From Phytophthora sp. 'mugwort' (taxonomy: Eukaryota > Oomycota > Peronosporomycetes > Peronosporales > Peronosporaceae): a stretch of DNA of 64,000 nucleotides. Location of the stretch: positions 372,001 through 436,000 of the forward strand of contig JAUCEF010000017.1 in NCBI GenBank assembly GCA_033558025.1. Reading direction: 5' to 3'. Position numbers and translations under genes: made by a program. Positions 1-9,574 of the stretch are shown in pieces. The stretch's first letter is position 1. Every line of letters starts with the position of its first letter. The notes beneath the pieces are model-generated. The model did no database searches, had not been told where the DNA came from, and saw only the letters and a program-made list of their open reading frames with translations.

Positions 1-2279
1 GCGAACTCCCGCTTGGTCTCGCTCTCGGCGTTCATAAAGTCCGTCTCTGTCTTCATCTTCTTGCTCGCGCGCTGCAGATCGTTCTCAAAGAGCAAGTGCT
101 CCGCGCCAAGATTCGACGTCATAATGACCACCGTGTTGCAGAAATCCACCGTGCGTCCGTGCGAGTCCGTCAATCGACCGTCATCAAGCACTTGGAGCAA
201 AATGTTCAGCACCTTCGGGTGAGCCTTCTCGATCTCGTCCATTAGAACCACATTGTATGGGTTACGACGCACAGCTTCTGTTAGCTGCCCGGATTCCGAA
301 TACCCGACGTAACCCGGTGGAGAGCCGATGAGACGGGAGACGGTGTGCTCCTCCATGTATTCACTCATGTCGATACGCACCATGTGCTTGTCGTCGTCGA
401 AGAGTTCGTACGCGAGAGCTTTGGCCAATTCCGTCTTACCAACACCCGTAGGGCCTAGGAAGAGGAAACTGCCGGTTGGCTGACCCGAACGAGCGAGGCC
501 TGCACGCGAACGGAGCACGGCGTCGCACACGGCCTTGACTGCTTCTTCTTGTCCGACCACACGCTTGTGGATACGTTCCTCCAGGTGCATGAGACGGTCG
601 CCCATACTCGACGTTAAACGGGAGACTGGGATGCCCGTCCAACGCGCCACCACCTCGCAGATCTGGTCTTCACGCACGACTTCCTCGACCATCTTGTGCT
701 GCGTCTCGTCTTCGTCCTCACGCTCCTTGGCTTCCTCTGCGGCGGCGATACGGCGCTTGACGTCAGGAATTGCATAGTACTGTAGATCCGACGCGGTCTG
801 CAAATCTTGGCTGCGCTCAGCCTGCTCGGCCTTCAACTGCAGGTGCTGCAGCTTGTCACGAAGCTGACGGATCTCGTTTACACGAGCTTTCTCCGCTTCG
901 TGGCGCAGAATCAGTGGGCTCAGTTCGTCCTGAATCTTGTTTAGCTCCTCCTGCACTTTTTTCAGACGCTGCTTGCTCATTTCATCCTTCTCCTTCGCAA
1001 GAGCAGTGGCCTCGACCTGTAGCTGCAGCTGTCGACGTTCCAATTCATCAATCACTTCAGGCTGGCTGTCCAACTGAACACGCACATTTGCGCATGCTTC
1101 GTCGATGATATCGATAGCCTTGTCAGGCATAAATCGCTCCTTGATGTAGCGGTCGGCGAGCTTTGCAGCAGCAACCAGAGCTGCATCTGTGATCTGAACA
1201 CCATGGTGCGACTCGTAGCGCTCCTTCAAGCCTCGTAGAATGCTCACCGTGTCCGGAACAGACGGTTCCTTCACCAGCACCTGCTGGAAACGACGCTCAA
1301 ATGCCTTGTCCTTCTCCACGTGCTCACGATACTCGTCCAAAGTCGTCGCACCAATGCAACGCAGCTCACCTCGCGCAAGCATGGGTTTCAGCAGGTTAGC
1401 AGCATCCATAGCTCCCGACGTTTGACCAGCACCAAGAATCAGATGCATCTCATCGATGAACAGAATAATCTTGCCGTCGCTGTCCTTCACCTCCTTCAAC
1501 ACAGCCTTCAGTCGCTCCTCAAACTCACCGCGGTACTTGGCACCAGCGATCAGAGCCCCCATGTCGAGACTAATGAGCTTGCAGTTCAGTGACTCGGGCA
1601 CATCACCCACTACGATACGACGCGCCAGTCCTTCCACGATAGCGGTCTTACCTACACCGGGTTCGCCGATCAGCACTGGGTTGTTCTTGGTTCGTCGCGA
1701 TAGGATGCGGATCACTCGACGAATCTCCTCGTCTCGGCCGATGACCGGGTCAATCTTGCCGGCCTCGGCCAGCTCAATCAGGTTTTGGCCGTACTTGTTC
1801 AGTGCGTCGTAATTCTCCTCAGCTGACGCGCTCGTGACTGGACGACCGCCTCGGATCTTTTGCACTGCGTCTTTGACTTGGTTCTCGTCCATCTGGTTGC
1901 TCTTAAGCAGGCTGGCAACCTGTGAATTGTTAAAGAGCGCCACGACCAGATGGTCTGCCGCCAAGTGGGTGTCTTTCATATCCTTGCGCATCTTGTGCGC
2001 GTACTTGAGCATCTTCATGAGCGCCGAGTCGGCGCCGATCGACTCGGGCGCGGGCGTCTGTTTAGGCAGCTTCTTGAGCTGCAGCATCACGTCCTGTTGG
2101 AAGCCGGTCACGTTGCCGTGCACGAGATCGGCCACGCGCTTGGCCGTGCCGTTCTTATCGTCGAACAACGCGTAAGCCACGTGCAGCGGCGTGAGCTGCG
2201 AGTGGCCAAACTCCTCCGCCATGTCCTGCGCGTTGCGCAGATACTCGTTGGTCTTGTCCGTGAACTCTGCCGGATTCAT
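1..2279 (-). CDS. HSP101: HSP101/HSP104 (ClpB-type) disaggregase, 3' end missing
   Basis: Hexameric AAA+ chaperone that, in this family, threads aggregated proteins through its pore with HSP70 help. The frame is open from an ATG at 2279 to the left edge, giving 759 residues of about 900. In order I see the Clp N-domain (starts [14 protein letters not shown], close to plant HSP101), NBD1 with Walker A GEPGVGKT near residue 205, a coiled-coil M-domain rich in E/K/R/Q, and NBD2 with Walker A GPTGVGKT near residue 610 and Walker [13 protein letters not shown]. There is no targeting peptide, so it is the cytosolic/nuclear type rather than mitochondrial ClpB. No intron is needed. The upstream region it shares with the divergent WW gene contains one possible heat-shock element. 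The C-terminal part of NBD2 lies outside the window. Confidence 0.96.
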   Translation of the reverse strand, partial: MNPAEFTDKTNEYLRNAQDMAEEFGHSQLTPLHVAYALFDDKNGTAKRVADLVHGNVTGFQQDVMLQLKKLPKQTPAPESIGADSALMKMLKYAHKMRKDMKDTHLAADHLVVALFNNSQVASLLKSNQMDENQVKDAVQKIRGGRPVTSASAEENYDALNKYGQNLIELAEAGKIDPVIGRDEEIRRVIRILSRRTKNNPVLIGEPGVGKTAIVEGLARRIVVGDVPESLNCKLISLDMGALIAGAKYRGEFEERLKAVLKEVKDSDGKIILFIDEMHLILGAGQTSGAMDAANLLKPMLARGELRCIGATTLDEYREHVEKDKAFERRFQQVLVKEPSVPDTVSILRGLKERYESHHGVQITDAALVAAAKLADRYIKERFMPDKAIDIIDEACANVRVQLDSQPEVIDELERRQLQLQVEATALAKEKDEMSKQRLKKVQEELNKIQDELSPLILRHEAEKARVNEIRQLRDKLQHLQLKAEQAERSQDLQTASDLQYYAIPDVKRRIAAAEEAKEREDEDETQHKMVEEVVREDQICEVVARWTGIPVSRLTSSMGDRLMHLEERIHKRVVGQEEAVKAVCDAVLRSRAGLARSGQPTGSFLFLGPTGVGKTELAKALAYELFDDDKHMVRIDMSEYMEEHTVSRLIGSPPGYVGYSESGQLTEAVRRNPYNVVLMDEIEKAHPKVLNILLQVLDDGRLTDSHGRTVDFCNTVVIMTSNLGAEHLLFENDLQRASKKMKTETDFMNAESETKREF

Positions 2280-2633
2280 CTTGGCCTTACGAGCTTTAAC
2301 TGTATCTTAGTCCGTTGCTTGAATGTCTTCTTGTGTCTACTCACTTGTGCTCCTCAAAGCAAATTCAATACTGACGAGGTAAGGCCGCATCATGGGTGAA
2401 AGCTGGTCTAGACAATGCTGGAACTTTCGATCGGACTTAGTCGAAGAGCATACTGATTCCAAGTCAGGTAGACTGTGACACGAACGGGTCCGTGCGATTG
2501 GTCAGATCACTTCAACGTGACTCATAGTGGAGAAGAGTCGAGCGTTTTCCAGACTGCGTCCTCGGACCAAGCTATCAATAATATCTCTGGGTATGCTTGA
2601 GTTCTATGGGTTACTATAGCGCTGCACAGTTCG
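2280..2633. promoter_or_regulatory. Divergent promoter region between HSP101 and WW-domain gene
   Basis: A 354-bp spacer between two outward-reading genes. It holds an inverted GAA/TTC pair with 2-nt spacing (GAACTTTC, 2421-2428), the minimal nGAAnnTTCn heat-shock-element unit, about 142 bp upstream of the HSP101 ATG. A third unit is not obvious, so this is weak. On the minus strand near 2361-2376 a TCAGTATT..AATTTG string resembles the oomycete initiator plus flanking element. No coding sequence seen. Confidence 0.35.
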
Positions 2634-3380
2634 ATGGAAATGTTCGACGAGGCCCAGCGAATCGGTCAGCAACTGCAGATCGACTTCGATCGCTACGACC
2701 GTCGACAGGAGATCTTCCGCAAGAAGTTTGCAGTGAAGACGCGCAAGCAAAACCAGGGCATCTGCGATGGCGCCGTCACGAACAACGCGACCTGTTCGAG
2801 TGTAGCAGCGCTGTTGTTCGCGCAGCATGACGGGGCTGAAGGCAAAGCCGACGATGACGCGTCTAGCTACAGCAGTGGAAAAGGCTCACATCATTCAAGC
2901 ACTGCAGGTGGGAGACGCGTCGTCACGGACAAGGACAAACATCCTGAGGTGTTCCGTGGCCTTTCGTGCTTCTACAATCCGCCGGACGCTGCAACCGATA
3001 TAGTGTGTGAACTCTGCTTCGGCTTCCGAAGCGCCACGATGGTTCAGCTGCTGCCGTCGCCGTGGACAGAGTGCTGCGATGATACTACCGGAAAGCATTA
3101 CTTCTACCACCCTGGCACACGGCAGGTCCGGTGGCATCCACCACCCGCTACAGATGCACTCAGCGCCCAAGTTTTTGAGCGCACGAACTCGGTCTACACA
3201 GTTTGTCATTGCATTCCCTCCAACGAGCGGCGGCGGCGACTCATGCAGAAGTTCCGCGAACACGCGATGCAGATGGCGAGGGAGGAGACCGAGAAGCGCG
3301 ATCGCCACCTGCGCGGCGCCTTCATTTCCCTCGCCATGTCGCTGGTCCCTTTCTCCAGCGATAGTAAACAGCCAAAGTAG
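2634..3380 (+). CDS. WW-domain protein, otherwise unknown
   Basis: 248 residues in one exon. A single WW domain sits at about residues 141-173 (SPWTECC..., then HYFYHP, then VRWHPPP), with both signature tryptophans, the aromatic block and the closing proline run; WW domains bind proline-rich or phospho-Ser/Pro ligands. The N-terminal third is charged and probably helical (MEMFDEAQRIGQQLQIDFDR). Residues 60-100 are low-complexity S/G/H. A Cys-containing stretch (CFYNPPD...CELCFGF) precedes the WW domain, and a basic helix follows it (NERRRRLMQKFREHAMQMAREE). The start was taken at the first in-frame ATG. It is divergent from HSP101 and convergent with the dioxygenase gene (64 bp between stops). 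Partner and process are not inferable. Confidence 0.8.
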   Translation: MEMFDEAQRIGQQLQIDFDRYDRRQEIFRKKFAVKTRKQNQGICDGAVTNNATCSSVAALLFAQHDGAEGKADDDASSYSSGKGSHHSSTAGGRRVVTDKDKHPEVFRGLSCFYNPPDAATDIVCELCFGFRSATMVQLLPSPWTECCDDTTGKHYFYHPGTRQVRWHPPPATDALSAQVFERTNSVYTVCHCIPSNERRRRLMQKFREHAMQMAREETEKRDRHLRGAFISLAMSLVPFSSDSKQPK

Positions 3381-3444
3381 CGATAAAAAAACTAGTGGCG
3401 TGCATCAATCAGGCCACTTTTCCGGTTACGTACACTTTTCCCTT

Positions 3445-4716
3445 CTACGTGCGTCTAAAGCGCTTGTGCATCTCTCCATCCAGAAAATTATAGAACTGTT
3501 TGCGCTCATCGCAGGAAAACCAAAGGCTCAGCACGTAGCGCGTGCCGGTCTCGACCTTGCGCACGGCGTGAAGGTTCTCCGATCCCGCCGTGAACATCAT
3601 TAGGCGGCCACGAGCGGGCTCAATGACCGTTTCCGTACTGTTATCGATGAACGAGAAGAGTCCACCAGTGAAATCCTCTTTGTAGTCCGCGAGGTACAGC
3701 AGACCAGAGTAGTCGTAGTGCTTCGTGTTCTCCTTGTCCACGTGTGGGTGCCTGCAAAGCATAGATACTTTTTTAGCATGATAAATGAAAATTCATTAAG
3801 CAAAAACAAGCGTAGCATACCAGTACTCGTCGTGGATCTCCGCGGGAGTCCACGAGTCGTTGCCAATCAAACGCGTGATGAACGTCGGTGCCGAAAAATA
3901 CAGCTCCTCCAGCTCAAACTCCTTCATCACGGCCAACCGGATCTTCTCAACAATGCTGATGCCAACAAAAAATACAATAGAAAACGAATCCGTCAGATAC
4001 TTATCCGATTGAAGATTTGTCTTCACGGGCACTCACCCACGGAACAGATTGAACTGCTTCTTCGTGAAGCGTTTGACGCCCGGCTTTTTTTCGTTGGGGA
4101 TCTTCCGCTCGGGCTGGTAGATGTTTACCAGTCCCTCACTGTCGCGGACGAAGCCCGTGTTAATGTCCATGATCGTGGGGCCACCAAGCTTCGAACGGTT
4201 TTGCATGCCGATCTCCGCGATCTCGCGCAGTTTTGTCACCTGCTCGGGCGTCACGAAGTTGTCGATCAGAGCACGGCCACACCTGGTCTCGTTCTCTTGG
4301 TGGCAGCCCGGCACGAAGAGATCGGATTTCTACACATCACAACAAACAACAGAAGTTACCAACACGGTGAGCTCTTCGTACTATCTGTAGCACAGGCGCA
4401 GAGCTGCGCGCACCTTCATCCGTGCGCAAGTGACGTTGAAGCGCAGGTGCTCCGTCACCTCAGTACGGGCGATGTAGTGAGCGGCACGAACGATCTCCAC
4501 GTCCAATTGGCGCAGGAAATACGTCACGCCCACGGCCGCCACCACCGCGAGGAGCTTGAGCACCCATCCGAAGGTTCCCGTGGCGGGCGGAGCAGGCTCC
4601 TCCTTCGTAGCTTCAGTCTTAGCGTTCACAGCCTTCTTCGTCGTGGGGGCGCCTGGCTTCTTAACCTTCTTCGCGTTCTTCCGCGCCATAACGAGCGATG
4701 CACGTGGCGGATTCAA
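3445..4716 (-). CDS. OGFOD3: OGFOD3-like 2-oxoglutarate/Fe(II) dioxygenase, type II membrane protein
   Basis: Prolyl-4-hydroxylase-fold oxygenase. Four exons join in phase: 4716-4414, 4329-4037, 3955-3821 and 3751-3445 (introns 84, 81 and 69 bp; the ORF is broken without them), giving 345 residues. The N-terminus is basic, then one hydrophobic segment ([18 protein letters not shown]), suggesting an ER/Golgi signal anchor with a lumenal catalytic domain. The last exon carries the Fe ligands H-x-D (HPHVD), the distal His in ENLHAV and the 2OG-binding Arg in GTRYVLS, with the block [17 protein letters not shown] that resembles animal OGFOD3. Start: ATG 4716, or ATG 4689 (MARKNAKK), which is equally plausible. 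Substrate is unknown. It is divergent from BLOC1S1 with only 108 bp between start codons. Confidence 0.85.
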
Positions 4717-4824
4717 GTGTGGACACCGTGTTGACAGGTGGCTAGAAGGGGAATATTCGGTTGATATACGAATGTGATTTGCAATTTTAAAGGCTTTTTG
4801 AGTTCGCTACGTTAGTGTTCCAAA

Positions 4825-5335
4825 ATGAGTGCGAGGACTACAGAGGTGAAGGCAGCCGAGGCAAGGCTCGCGCAGCACCGCGATGATGCGGTGCATGCCA
4901 AGGCACAATTGGCGGAGTCTCTTGATGCGCTCAAGGCTGCGCAGAGCCGGCTGCTGGTGAAGAGATTGGACGAGACGATCGAGGAACAGCGCAAGGTGGA
5001 GCAAGAGGCGCTCGCCTACTCGAAGAACGTCAACAAGCTGTACCAGCGCGCGGCCAAGTGGAAGGCCGAGCAGAAACGCTTCCGCTCCACTTTGGACGTA
5101 CGTCTCCAGTCCAAATGTATCTTCGACCTGGTTAATGCACTGACTGAATACACTGAATAAACATGTTGCTGTTGGTGTACTGCAGGGTCTCGATCAGTTT
5201 GCTGAATGGGCTGCCGCGACGGAGAACGATTTACACGGTATCGCTGGCAATTTGGAGTACGTGTGCGCGGTGCTGGAGAAGGAGCAAGACACAACAGCTA
5301 GTCGCGGATACGCACGGGCACAAGAGCTTACGTGA
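4825..5335 (+). CDS. BLOC1S1: BLOC-1/BORC subunit 1 homologue
   Basis: Small coiled-coil subunit shared by the BLOC-1 and BORC complexes, which act in endosome/lysosome biogenesis and positioning. Two exons, 4825-5097 and 5186-5335 (88-bp intron, donor GTACGT, acceptor CTGCAG, phase 0), give 140 residues, close to the family length. The N-terminal two thirds are heptad-rich (KVEQEALAYSKNVNKLYQRA). Exon 2 supplies the family C-terminal signature (FAEWAATENDLHGIAGNLEY), which matches the animal block ending in IATALEYVY. Without the intron the frame runs into a stop just past the signature, so the spliced model is favoured. It is convergent with the RING gene, 160 bp between stops. Confidence 0.85.
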
Positions 5336-5495
5336 GCGGTATCTTGGCCGAGCTAGACAATTGGAGCTACTACTGAACCTCGCACGCACCTGATTAGATC
5401 GAGTGCATCTTTGATGAAGTTAATTAACGCGCATTAAGCCGTTTGACGCGAATACGTAGTGCTTGCAGTCTACCCACACTGATAGTGCTACTGGT

Positions 5496-6480
5496 CTAGA
5501 ACGTGATGAGACAGAGGATGACAAGGCTACCAATGATCAAAAGAAAGCGAGACAGGGAGGCTTGCTGCATCTGCTGACGCGCTTCTTGTGCTGTCAGTGG
5601 TGTCCCATCCTGATGGCGCGCGACAGGAGCCGGCGGTTGCTAACATATTCAAGTAAGCAGTAATCAGCAACGTAGCAAAACCAGAACTAGACTACTAAGT
5701 ATGTGGTAGTACGGCATCCGCGTACGTATGGCACCCCGAAGAGAGCAGGGAAGAACCCGATCGTTGGCGACATGGAGAAGGCATTGCCTTGTCCATTCCC
5801 GTTGAAGAACCCGAACTGCGACCATAGCAAGGAAATGCAACTCCTCGTCAGTAAAACTTGCACATCTTCATATATACCGTCAAACACGCACATTGTACGG
5901 TCGTCGTCGTCGGAGCTGCTCGGCATCTGGTCGCTGACCACGAGGACGGTGGGGGATGCCGCTATCGGTCACTTGCTGGTGGGTTCTGCACCAACCATGA
6001 ACAGTTAGTTCGGCATTCCTTCACAGCACAGCAAAGAGTAATACCGTCACATATTTCCAAGACGCACCGTGGATCGACAGCTTCCGCTCCTCTAGCATAC
6101 ACCGGGATTACATTCTCCTCGCTGACTCCTGCCTTGCACACGGGGCACTCGGAGTGGTTTTGCATCCACTACACCGTGTTGAGCAAGTTAGTAAAAGCGG
6201 CGGTAATAGATCGACGCGCATCTTAAGCTATGTTGCCATCTTACCTGGTACAAACACGGCCAACTGGGTGGAGACAGACACAGAATGCAGGAAGTCAGGG
6301 CGACAGGACGATCGAGGGTTTCCAGCTGAAAGTGTCCACTCACCAATAGAGATGCCCACACAGCGTCACTACCGGGCTGGACACCGTGTCTAGACATATA
6401 TTGCACTCGAAGGTCGGCTTGCCAGTGTCCGAGGGCTCGGCCTCCGTCGCCGTCGCGTCTGCTGCTGCTCTCGGCTCCAT
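5496..6480 (-). CDS. RNF5: RNF5/RNF185-like RING E3 ubiquitin ligase, tail-anchored
   Basis: ER-membrane E3 ligase family acting in ER-associated degradation. Six exons (6480-6344, 6263-6245, 6168-6068, 5985-5892, 5815-5726, 5639-5496) give 194 residues; introns are 76-86 bp and all phases close. The RING is assembled from three exons: FECNICLDT...LCGHLY, then CWPCLYQ from a 19-nt microexon, then WMQNHSECPVCKAG, completing the C3HC4 ligand set. The next block (VIPVYARGAEAVDPR) and a Gly/Phe-rich stretch (FGFFNGNGQGNAFS) follow the animal proteins. The end is a hydrophobic anchor (RFLLIIGSLVILCLITF). I chose ATG 6480 (MEPRAAAD); an in-frame ATG at 6582 exists, but the sequence between is AT-rich like a 5' UTR. 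Convergent with BLOC1S1. Confidence 0.88.
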
Positions 6481-6581
6481 TTTCAAGGTATTTTCGTTTA
6501 TTTTGAACTTAGTCATTTTTCGTATTTTAGCCTTCATATTTACGGTATTATCGTCCGACGGCGTTGAAGTGATCCGCTGCA

Positions 6582-7559
6582 TTATGCGTCCTGTTGCTTT
6601 GGTGCTTTGTCTTGCAACGAGCCAATGGAAGAGCTGCGGAATTGCGTGTCGGCATCAGCCTTAGCCAGTATTAACTTGCGGTTGCTCGGGGAAATCTTCA
6701 ACGCCAACAGCGTCTGGGTCGAGCCGGCGGCATGCAGCGGCGTCGTCAGCGAGGACGGAATTGACAGCGCCAGAGAAGAGATTTGCATGTCCAACGGAGA
6801 CGATCCTGAATGTCCACCCTTTGGTGGTTCAGAAGCACCAGCTTCAGTGCTTGGGGCGCTGGAGACACTGCTCACTGCGACAGCGAGCGCAGACAGGTTC
6901 GTCGCACTCGCGGCACCGTCAGGCATGGTCGTCATGTGCTGAACAAGAGACTCACTGTTCTGACCAACAGGCGCTGACGATGGATCAGTAGCACCCTTAG
7001 GAGTGGTGTACTTCTTCATTCGTTTCAACTTACCGTTGGCGTCCGGGTCTTCCATCACTGCCCGTTGCTTCGCCTTTAGCTCTTCGATCTGCGTCGCGTA
7101 CCGGGCTTTGTCCAGTGGGTTCGTCGCCACGGACTCCACTTGTTCCAGCATCTGAATGGTGCGGTTAAGTGACCGGATCTGTCGGTGTGGCCAGCGCTTG
7201 ATACCGCAGCGGCGACAGATCTTCTTGAGAAACGTGGTACAAATGCCAAACTCGCGCGCAACCTCCACAATGGGCCGGCCGAAGTGCGGGCGCAGCTCCT
7301 CCAGCGTCAGCTCGCGTGACAGCGCAGTGAGACGCGCGCCGTGCTGGTATTTCTTATTGTGCGCAGCTATGCGGGGTAGAGACAACTCGTCTGAGGCCCG
7401 TTTGGCCACCACCTTCAGCAGTGACTCGTGCAGCCCGTCCCTGTTCTCAGGAGCCGTCTCCGGGCGTTTCGCGGCCACGTCAGTCTCCGCCGGCTGCATC
7501 ATGTGCAGCAGCGAGATGCTGGCCTCCATCTCCTTGTCCGACATGTTTGGTGTCTCCAT
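6582..7559 (-). CDS. RWP-RK domain transcription factor
   Basis: 325 residues, single exon. The RWP-RK domain spans about residues 83-129: LTLEELRPHFGRPIVEVARE, the Cys pair in FLKKICRRCGI and the signature KRWPHRQ (R-W-P-x-R). In plants and algae this family controls nitrogen responses and gamete/egg programmes; in oomycetes it is expanded and its targets are mostly unknown. A short heptad-like helix follows (IRSLNRTIQMLEQVESVA...), then a long Ser/Thr/Ala/Pro-rich tail without recognisable domains. The N-terminus (MSDKEMEASISLLHMM) may be an activation or interaction helix. The stop is 101 bp upstream of the RING gene start on the same strand. Confidence 0.92.
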   Translation of the reverse strand: METPNMSDKEMEASISLLHMMQPAETDVAAKRPETAPENRDGLHESLLKVVAKRASDELSLPRIAAHNKKYQHGARLTALSRELTLEELRPHFGRPIVEVAREFGICTTFLKKICRRCGIKRWPHRQIRSLNRTIQMLEQVESVATNPLDKARYATQIEELKAKQRAVMEDPDANGKLKRMKKYTTPKGATDPSSAPVGQNSESLVQHMTTMPDGAASATNLSALAVAVSSVSSAPSTEAGASEPPKGGHSGSSPLDMQISSLALSIPSSLTTPLHAAGSTQTLLALKISPSNRKLILAKADADTQFRSSSIGSLQDKAPKQQDA

Positions 7560-7821
7560 TACAGTCCGAAGGGCGGGAGGAAGGCGGCGCAGTTTCTAGC
7601 GGCCGAGCTCTTGGGTGCTTGTTGCTTGTCAAACTGAACTTCGACCACCTTTCGATATGTGATAAGGGAGGGTTTAGGTCCGGTTAGCTGATTTTCATCC
7701 GGTTAAGATGCACGTTATTATTTTGTAGAAGTGGTGTTATACTGGCCTTGGTCTACCGGTACCGGTATTCATTTGTCCAGCACTAAATAATCAGTCTACG
7801 TTAAATAGGAAATTATCCTCG

Positions 7822-9207
7822 TTAATGAACCTTCGTAGCCGTAGCAGCGTTATCTCCCTCGTGAGCCTTCCGCATGAGCTTGGCGAGGCGACGCTGGGCT
7901 GCTAATTGATGGGAGTACTCTACCATGAATCGATTGGACCCCACGCCAAACACGTCGCCATGCAAGAGGTAACGTCGACGGCTCTTCTTGCCACTGGCAC
8001 TGAGGCGAATGGCCGTGCCATTTGTGCTGTGGAGGTCCGTAATATAGAATCCGTTGCCAAAGTACGAGATCACGCTGTGTCTGCCCGAGATCGAGTCATC
8101 CTCCGTGATGCATAGCGCATTGCTCGAATGACGGCCCAGCGTCACGGACGTCTTGCCAATGGTCTGACAAATGCCGGTGAGAGGGCCGTCGGTGAAGCGG
8201 ATGCGCAAGAACGGCATGCCCGTCGTGATGTTTTCATCGATTGCCGACACTTCAAACTCCGTGTCGCCCAGTTTCACGCGATCATCGACATGCAAACGCT
8301 TTGGGGCGTCTGGCTTGAGGAATACGAACGTTCCTGTCGTGCTGCCGAGGTCCTGGAGATAGTATTCCTTCTCCATCGGATCGTACAGGATCTGGAAGTG
8401 GAACCGGCTCACGTACGGGTCATCGGAGATTATCTGGTTGCTTTGGTGTCGCCCACCACGGGCACTTTCTCGTGGGTGAAGCACGATCTTGCCACCCAGG
8501 TCACCTTTGCTGTTAACACGAACAATCTTGCCTTCACCGTTGTCCTCTGTCATACAGCGAATGCGCCCGCGGCCGTTGTCACTGTCATCGTCATGGGCGT
8601 GGCATTCCGTCTCCTTTCTGGATAGGAGACGCGGCTCAGGAGACAACGACGACACGATTAACAAGTCGTCTTCATCGATCTCCAATTCGTCGTCGTTCCA
8701 GCTCTCGAATCGGGCCGTTGATCGTTGGCGGTGGCGGTGGCGCTTGCCGTGGTGCCCTGTCGGCCGGTTCTTGGTGTGTTTACGGCGCCAGTCGCGCAAC
8801 TTGCCCATGTAGACGCCGAGACGCCTAGCGACGCAGCGCAAAGGCGAGTGCAGGTGGTAGCGGCGCGAGATCACGAGCGTGCCGATCCAGACCGCAAGCG
8901 ACAGCATCACCAGCAGCCAGCGTAGCCTTGAGGCCAGCTCGGACAGCACGTGGTGCAGTCCGTCGAGCTGCTCGCTGCCCACAGTAGCAACCGTGGCGAG
9001 GCTGTAGAGTAGCTCGTCGTTCACGTGGTGCGCGTCGAGGCTCTTGAAGTAGAGCGTGAGCTGATTGTGCATGTAGGCCATGGACGCCACGATGGCCGAC
9101 GAGTAGGCTGTGGCGTGCAGCCAGCTCCAGTGCACCATAGACTGCGAGTGGCGGCGTGAGCGGCCGCTGCGACTGCGGTACCGCGAGGAAGTCACCGTCT
9201 TCTCCAT
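7822..9207 (-). CDS. Membrane-anchored protein with two FHA domains
   Basis: 461 residues from ATG 9207 (MEKTVTSSRYRSRSG); an upstream in-frame ATG at 9426 would add 73 residues of poor character. The N-terminus is basic, followed by a clear membrane segment (LRWLLVMLSLAVWIGTLVIS, about residues 95-115) and a His/Arg-rich basic stretch. Two forkhead-associated domains follow. FHA1 (about 236-306) has VSRFHFQI and LQDLGSTTGTFV; FHA2 (about 352-426) has VTLGRHSSNALCI, SISGRHSV and TDLHSTNGT. The GR..S..H and NG cores of phosphothreonine recognition are better kept in FHA2. Likely a membrane-tethered phosphopeptide reader; no kinase or enzyme domain is present. Divergent from ALG11. Confidence 0.88.
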   Translation of the reverse strand: MEKTVTSSRYRSRSGRSRRHSQSMVHWSWLHATAYSSAIVASMAYMHNQLTLYFKSLDAHHVNDELLYSLATVATVGSEQLDGLHHVLSELASRLRWLLVMLSLAVWIGTLVISRRYHLHSPLRCVARRLGVYMGKLRDWRRKHTKNRPTGHHGKRHRHRQRSTARFESWNDDELEIDEDDLLIVSSLSPEPRLLSRKETECHAHDDDSDNGRGRIRCMTEDNGEGKIVRVNSKGDLGGKIVLHPRESARGGRHQSNQIISDDPYVSRFHFQILYDPMEKEYYLQDLGSTTGTFVFLKPDAPKRLHVDDRVKLGDTEFEVSAIDENITTGMPFLRIRFTDGPLTGICQTIGKTSVTLGRHSSNALCITEDDSISGRHSVISYFGNGFYITDLHSTNGTAIRLSASGKKSRRRYLLHGDVFGVGSNRFMVEYSHQLAAQRRLAKLMRKAHEGDNAATATKVH

Positions 9208-9574
9208 CTCAGTGGCCGGAGGGGGGGGCTGCAGAAGAGGCAACAACAGAAATAGGGTACGAGGCAAGTCGAGCGATGGAGGGCAACGGGACGCGCAGGT
9301 GGATAAATGTTCTTCCTTCGGTCCGCAATTCAGAACTGCCCGGTGGTAAAGCGATTCAAGGAAAAGGCGGCACCTTGGTGGCGTCTGCAGGAGGCAAGCA
9401 ATGACACGACCGAGCAGACGCCGCAAGAACTAGGTCGCACCAACGCCAAAATGTCGTGCAATACGTGGCAGACATCATCAACATGTTGCGCGAGTACACT
9501 TTTGGTCAAAGTTTACTATTTTATGTTCTCCAGACTATTAAGTGCAACCAATACTCATCAACTAGAGTCCAAAG
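9208..9574. other. Divergent spacer between FHA and ALG11 genes
   Basis: 367 bp separating the FHA and ALG11 start codons. It contains an in-frame but unlikely N-terminal extension of the FHA gene. An ACTCATCAACT string at about 9553-9563, just upstream of the ALG11 ATG, is a loose initiator match. No gene or repeat seen. Confidence 0.4.

Noticed and set aside
6481..6582. Upstream ATG at 6582 for the RNF5-like gene
   Set aside because: The intervening 34 codons are AT-rich and lack resemblance to the family; it would also run into the RWP-RK stop codon.
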